Assembly: GCF_050113715.1 (NCBI RefSeq)
Contig: NZ_JBNJQR010000007.1
Span: forward strand, 186,001-250,000
Source: Brevibacillus_H ginsengisoli
GTDB lineage: Bacteria > Bacillota > Bacilli > Brevibacillales > Brevibacillaceae
Length of the DNA: 64,000 nucleotides
Direction: 5' to 3'
Position numbers and translations under genes: made by a program. Every line of letters starts with the position of its first letter. The stretch's first letter is position 1. Below the pieces are notes generated by a model. The model had not been told where the DNA came from. It saw only the letters and a program-made list of their open reading frames with translations, and ran no database searches. Below are positions 61,655-64,000 of this stretch, in pieces.

Positions 61655-62938
61655 CTACATAATTTTACTCTCTCTTTGGTCCAATACACGTTTCGATTTC
61701 ATTTCAAAACGTGGCAGCACTCCACTTGCCACCTGTTCAACCTCGATACGCAGGCCGATTCTTTCTCGCAAACATACTTTCAATTCATCCAAGATATCTT
61801 CTGTCGCCTCTATTTGTACCTTGACTTGGTTCATTTCTTCCAGGGTGTAGTAAACGATCCGAAACTCGTTGATCTGCGGGAACTCACGGACGATCGATTC
61901 GATGGATTGAGGGAAGATATTCACTCCTCTTACAATGACCATCTGATCGACTCGCCCTTTGACACCTCCCGCGAAGAACCGATAGGGGTTGCCGCAAGCG
62001 CAGGACTTGCTGTTATTCTCGACCAGATCGCCCGTCCGATAACGAATCAGCGGAAAACCGTAACGTCCCAGATTCGTGAGAACCAATTCACCCTCTTCCC
62101 CATCTTTGACAGGTTCCAAGGTGTCTGGGTTAACTACTTCTGCTAGAAAATGAGATTCGTTCACATGGATTCCGTTTTGCTCTGAACAGGAATACCCGTA
62201 GGCTCCCATTTCCGTCATTCCCGCGTGATCAAACAGCTTGGCGTTCCACAAAGTTTCGATCTGGTTGCGAACGGATGGAATCGATCCACCCGGTTCCCCC
62301 GCGGTAATGATGGTATGAACATGGGAGTTCTTCAAATCGAAGCCATGCTGCCGGGCTGTCTCCACCAGATGAAGCGCATAGCTCGGCGTGCACAGCAGTA
62401 CATTCGCTTTATTTTCGATGATGCTGTAAAGCCTTTCCGCAGATGATTGGCCGCCACCCGGGATCACCAAAGTCCCCAATTTTTTCGCAGCCTCATACGC
62501 TGACCAGAAGCCGATGAACGGCCCAAATGAAAAAGCGAGGAACAGTCTGTCATCTCTTGTTACTCCAGCGGATTTCAATACGTCCACCCAGCAATCCCGC
62601 CAACATTCCCAACTATCTTTGGTATCCAGCACTTTGAGTGGTCTGCCTGATGTGCCTGATGTTTGATGATACCGAATATAGTTGGCTTCCGGATAAGAGT
62701 GATTGCGTCCAAAAGGGGCATGTGCAATTTGATCGTCCGCCAGCTCTTTTTTGAGAGTGAACGGAATTTTCCTCAGATCTTCCAACGATCGAATCGGCAG
62801 GGAAGCATTCTTTAGTTTTTCCTTGTAGAATTCATTGCACTGGGTTACAAAAACAAGCAACTGATTTAATTTCTGCAATTGGTAATCTTGCAGGTCGACT
62901 TCATTTTCATAGATTCTATAAACGGTTTTCTTGGTCAT
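61655..62938 (-). CDS. Phenylacetate-CoA ligase-like adenylate-forming enzyme (PaaK family)
   Basis: 427 residues. PaaK-type P-loop YHQTSGTSGRPLKV, GMTEMGAYGYSC, YRTGDLVENNSKSCACGNPYRF, hinge and C-terminal GRVDQMVIVRGVNIFPQSIE. Forms an aryl-acyl-CoA from an aryl acid, ATP and CoA. Under a consensus sigma-54 promoter with the shared UAS, so regulated with the amine genes. An aryl acetate formed from an aromatic amine by oxidase and aldehyde dehydrogenase would be a natural substrate (inference). Confidence 0.9.
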   Translation of the reverse strand: MTKKTVYRIYENEVDLQDYQLQKLNQLLVFVTQCNEFYKEKLKNASLPIRSLEDLRKIPFTLKKELADDQIAHAPFGRNHSYPEANYIRYHQTSGTSGRPLKVLDTKDSWECWRDCWVDVLKSAGVTRDDRLFLAFSFGPFIGFWSAYEAAKKLGTLVIPGGGQSSAERLYSIIENKANVLLCTPSYALHLVETARQHGFDLKNSHVHTIITAGEPGGSIPSVRNQIETLWNAKLFDHAGMTEMGAYGYSCSEQNGIHVNESHFLAEVVNPDTLEPVKDGEEGELVLTNLGRYGFPLIRYRTGDLVENNSKSCACGNPYRFFAGGVKGRVDQMVIVRGVNIFPQSIESIVREFPQINEFRIVYYTLEEMNQVKVQIEATEDILDELKVCLRERIGLRIEVEQVASGVLPRFEMKSKRVLDQRESKIM

Positions 62939-62989
62939 GCCATCTCTCCCCCTAACTTCCTATCATGTATGTTGGTAGGAGTACCAAAA

Positions 62990-63005
62990 GCAAGGACTGT
63001 GCCAA
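62990..63005 (-). promoter_or_regulatory. Sigma-54 promoter of the PaaK-like gene
   Basis: Minus strand TTGGCACAGTCCTTGC, a perfect match to the -24/-12 consensus. UAS copy 3 lies 60 bp upstream. Confidence 0.92.
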
Positions 63006-63064
63006 ATATCACACGATGAATACAGGTAGCATGAAAGTAGATTTCCATAAATATCATGTTATTA

Positions 63065-63093
63065 CTGATGACATCACGCATCATGTTTGATGC
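63065..63093. promoter_or_regulatory. Enhancer-like UAS, copy 3
   Basis: CTGATGACATCACGCATCA followed by TGTT and TGATGC. Lies between the minus-strand PaaK promoter (60 bp away) and the plus-strand patA promoter (63 bp away), nearly symmetric. Confidence 0.78.
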
Positions 63094-63155
63094 AATATCG
63101 CATTACAAAAAAGGATGTTTGGTGGTAATAGACAGTGTTTGTACGCATCGCTAGA

Positions 63156-63171
63156 ATGGCATCTTTTTTGC
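63156..63171 (+). promoter_or_regulatory. Sigma-54 promoter of patA
   Basis: ATGGCATCTTTTTTGC, with -24 GG and -12 GC 10 bp apart. 43 bp before the patA start. Confidence 0.88.
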
Positions 63172-63213
63172 ATAGTATATTTTCGAAAAATTCAAACGAA
63201 AAGGGTGTATAGC

Positions 63214-64000
63214 ATGGAACGCAAATCGAGAGAAGAATCGATCAGTTTGGCGAAAGAAATTCTGAACTATATCGAAAGTGATACGCTGACGGTCGATCAA
63301 AAGAAGCAAATCGTTTCGGATTCCGTTGAAAACTTCACCAACTACGTGACGAAAGCCATTCTCTCGCATCGCAAATCTGTTTCTACCGATTTTTCTGTAG
63401 TGGAATGGGAGGATGAAGGAGCGATTTTCCGTGATACGATGGGCGACGAGTATGTCGATTGCCTGGGCGGTTACGGTGTCTATCTGTTGGGTCATCGCCA
63501 TCCCAAAGTCGTGAAAGCGGTGGAATCACAGCTGAAACGTTACGCATTGCACAGCCAGGAGATGGTTGATCCGTTGCGCGGCTATCTCTCCAAGCTGGTT
63601 GCCTATATTACTCCGGGTGATTTACAGCATTCTTATTTGGTGAATTGCGGTACAGAAGCAAATGAAATGGCCCTCAAGCTGGCGCGTCTCTCCACCGGCA
63701 AGAAGTACTTTATTTCTACGGAAAATGGATTCCACGGCAAAACGTTGGGCTCTCTCTCCGCATCAGGTAAAGCCAAGTTCCGTGAGCCGTATAATCCTCT
63801 GGTTCCAGGATTCCAACATGTGCCGTACGGTGATGCCGATGCGGTGGAACAAGCCATTCGCATGCTGATTGCTACTGGTGAAACCGTTGCCGGGGTCATC
63901 GTCGAACCGATTCAAGGAGAAGGCGGCGTCAACATACCGCCGGATGATTATCTCCCGCGCCTTCGTCAAATCTGCGACAAATACGAATGTCTCCTGATTG
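63214..64000 (+). CDS. patA: Putrescine aminotransferase PatA (5' part)
   Basis: First 262 residues of a class III PLP aminotransferase; the window ends before the PLP lysine. Pattern close to E. coli PatA/YgjG: VEWEDEGAIFRDTMGDEYVDCLGGYGVYLLGHRHPKVV, LHSQEMVDPLRGYLSKLVAYITPG, NCGTEANEMALKLAR, VAGVIVEPIQGEGGVNIPP. Converts putrescine and 2-oxoglutarate to 4-aminobutanal and glutamate. RBS AAAGGG. Sigma-54 promoter and UAS upstream, so induced with the importer and aldehyde dehydrogenase. Truncated at the window edge. Confidence 0.9.
   Translation, partial: MERKSREESISLAKEILNYIESDTLTVDQKKQIVSDSVENFTNYVTKAILSHRKSVSTDFSVVEWEDEGAIFRDTMGDEYVDCLGGYGVYLLGHRHPKVVKAVESQLKRYALHSQEMVDPLRGYLSKLVAYITPGDLQHSYLVNCGTEANEMALKLARLSTGKKYFISTENGFHGKTLGSLSASGKAKFREPYNPLVPGFQHVPYGDADAVEQAIRMLIATGETVAGVIVEPIQGEGGVNIPPDDYLPRLRQICDKYECLLI

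Noticed and set aside
1..64000. tRNA, rRNA, CRISPR array, replication origin, prophage genes
   Set aside because: None recognised on reading either strand.

Overview
The window looks like chromosomal DNA of a spore-forming member of the Bacillales, most like Brevibacillus or a relative. This is inferred from CotF-type spore coat genes, SigL (sigma-54) -24/-12 promoters, thioredoxin-type ArsC, a SwrC-like RND pump, strong GGAGG-type ribosome binding sites with frequent GTG/TTG starts, and intermediate base composition. No rRNA, tRNA, CRISPR array, prophage or intact insertion sequence was found.

Layout. 0-4.4 kb: a formate dehydrogenase operon (fdhF, DUF1641 partner, fdhD). 4.5-7.3 kb: a secreted WG-repeat protein. 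7.4-9.1 kb: a MarR regulator, a YraQ/ArsP-type permease and a Cys-cluster mini-protein, all with paired cysteines and linked by two copies of a TTGCA-N3-TGCAA operator. 9.1-12.8 kb: MocR-type regulator, LysE exporter, HAD hydrolase, membrane protein. 12.8-15 kb: arsR-arsB-arsC. 15-21.6 kb: small protein, tandem GNAT, then a six-gene redox operon (disordered anchored protein, ApbE, ferric-reductase-like membrane protein, response regulator, histidine kinase, second haem-type membrane protein). 21.6-25.3 kb: a coat protein/zinc alcohol dehydrogenase operon next to a divergent MerR (AdhR-like)/carboxymuconolactone decarboxylase pair, the arrangement known from the yra/adhB region of Bacillus subtilis. 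25.4-32.1 kb: two-component system plus RND efflux pump. 32.5-36.6 kb: exported hydrolase, lipoprotein, stalk/NPCBM-like protein and a hydrophobic peptide in AT-rich DNA. 36.6-39.6 kb: methyltransferase-DedA-response regulator-kinase operon.

39.7-52.9 kb is an aromatic acid catabolic block on the minus strand: AAHS-family importer, acyl-CoA ligase, enoyl-CoA hydratase, 3-hydroxyacyl-CoA dehydrogenase, thiolase, thioesterase, class A flavin hydroxylase, gentisate dioxygenase, DinB-fold protein (proposed thiol-dependent maleylpyruvate isomerase) and FAH-family fumarylpyruvate hydrolase, with a GAF/PucR-type regulator. Together they can be read as side-chain shortening of a hydroxycinnamate-like acid to a hydroxybenzoate, then to gentisate, fumarate and pyruvate.

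53-64 kb holds an amine catabolic regulon: Tat-signal flavin amine oxidase, GbsA-like aldehyde dehydrogenase, PuuP/PlaP-like amine importer, YtcJ-like amidohydrolase, PaaK-like ligase and putrescine aminotransferase (cut by the window end). A TyrR-type sigma-54 activator lies in the middle. Five -24/-12 promoters surround three copies of one upstream motif, two of them placed between divergent promoters, including the activator's own.

The other striking non-coding signal is a dispersed structured repeat (16.5 and 32.2 kb) whose 3' hairpin carries compensatory base changes between copies.
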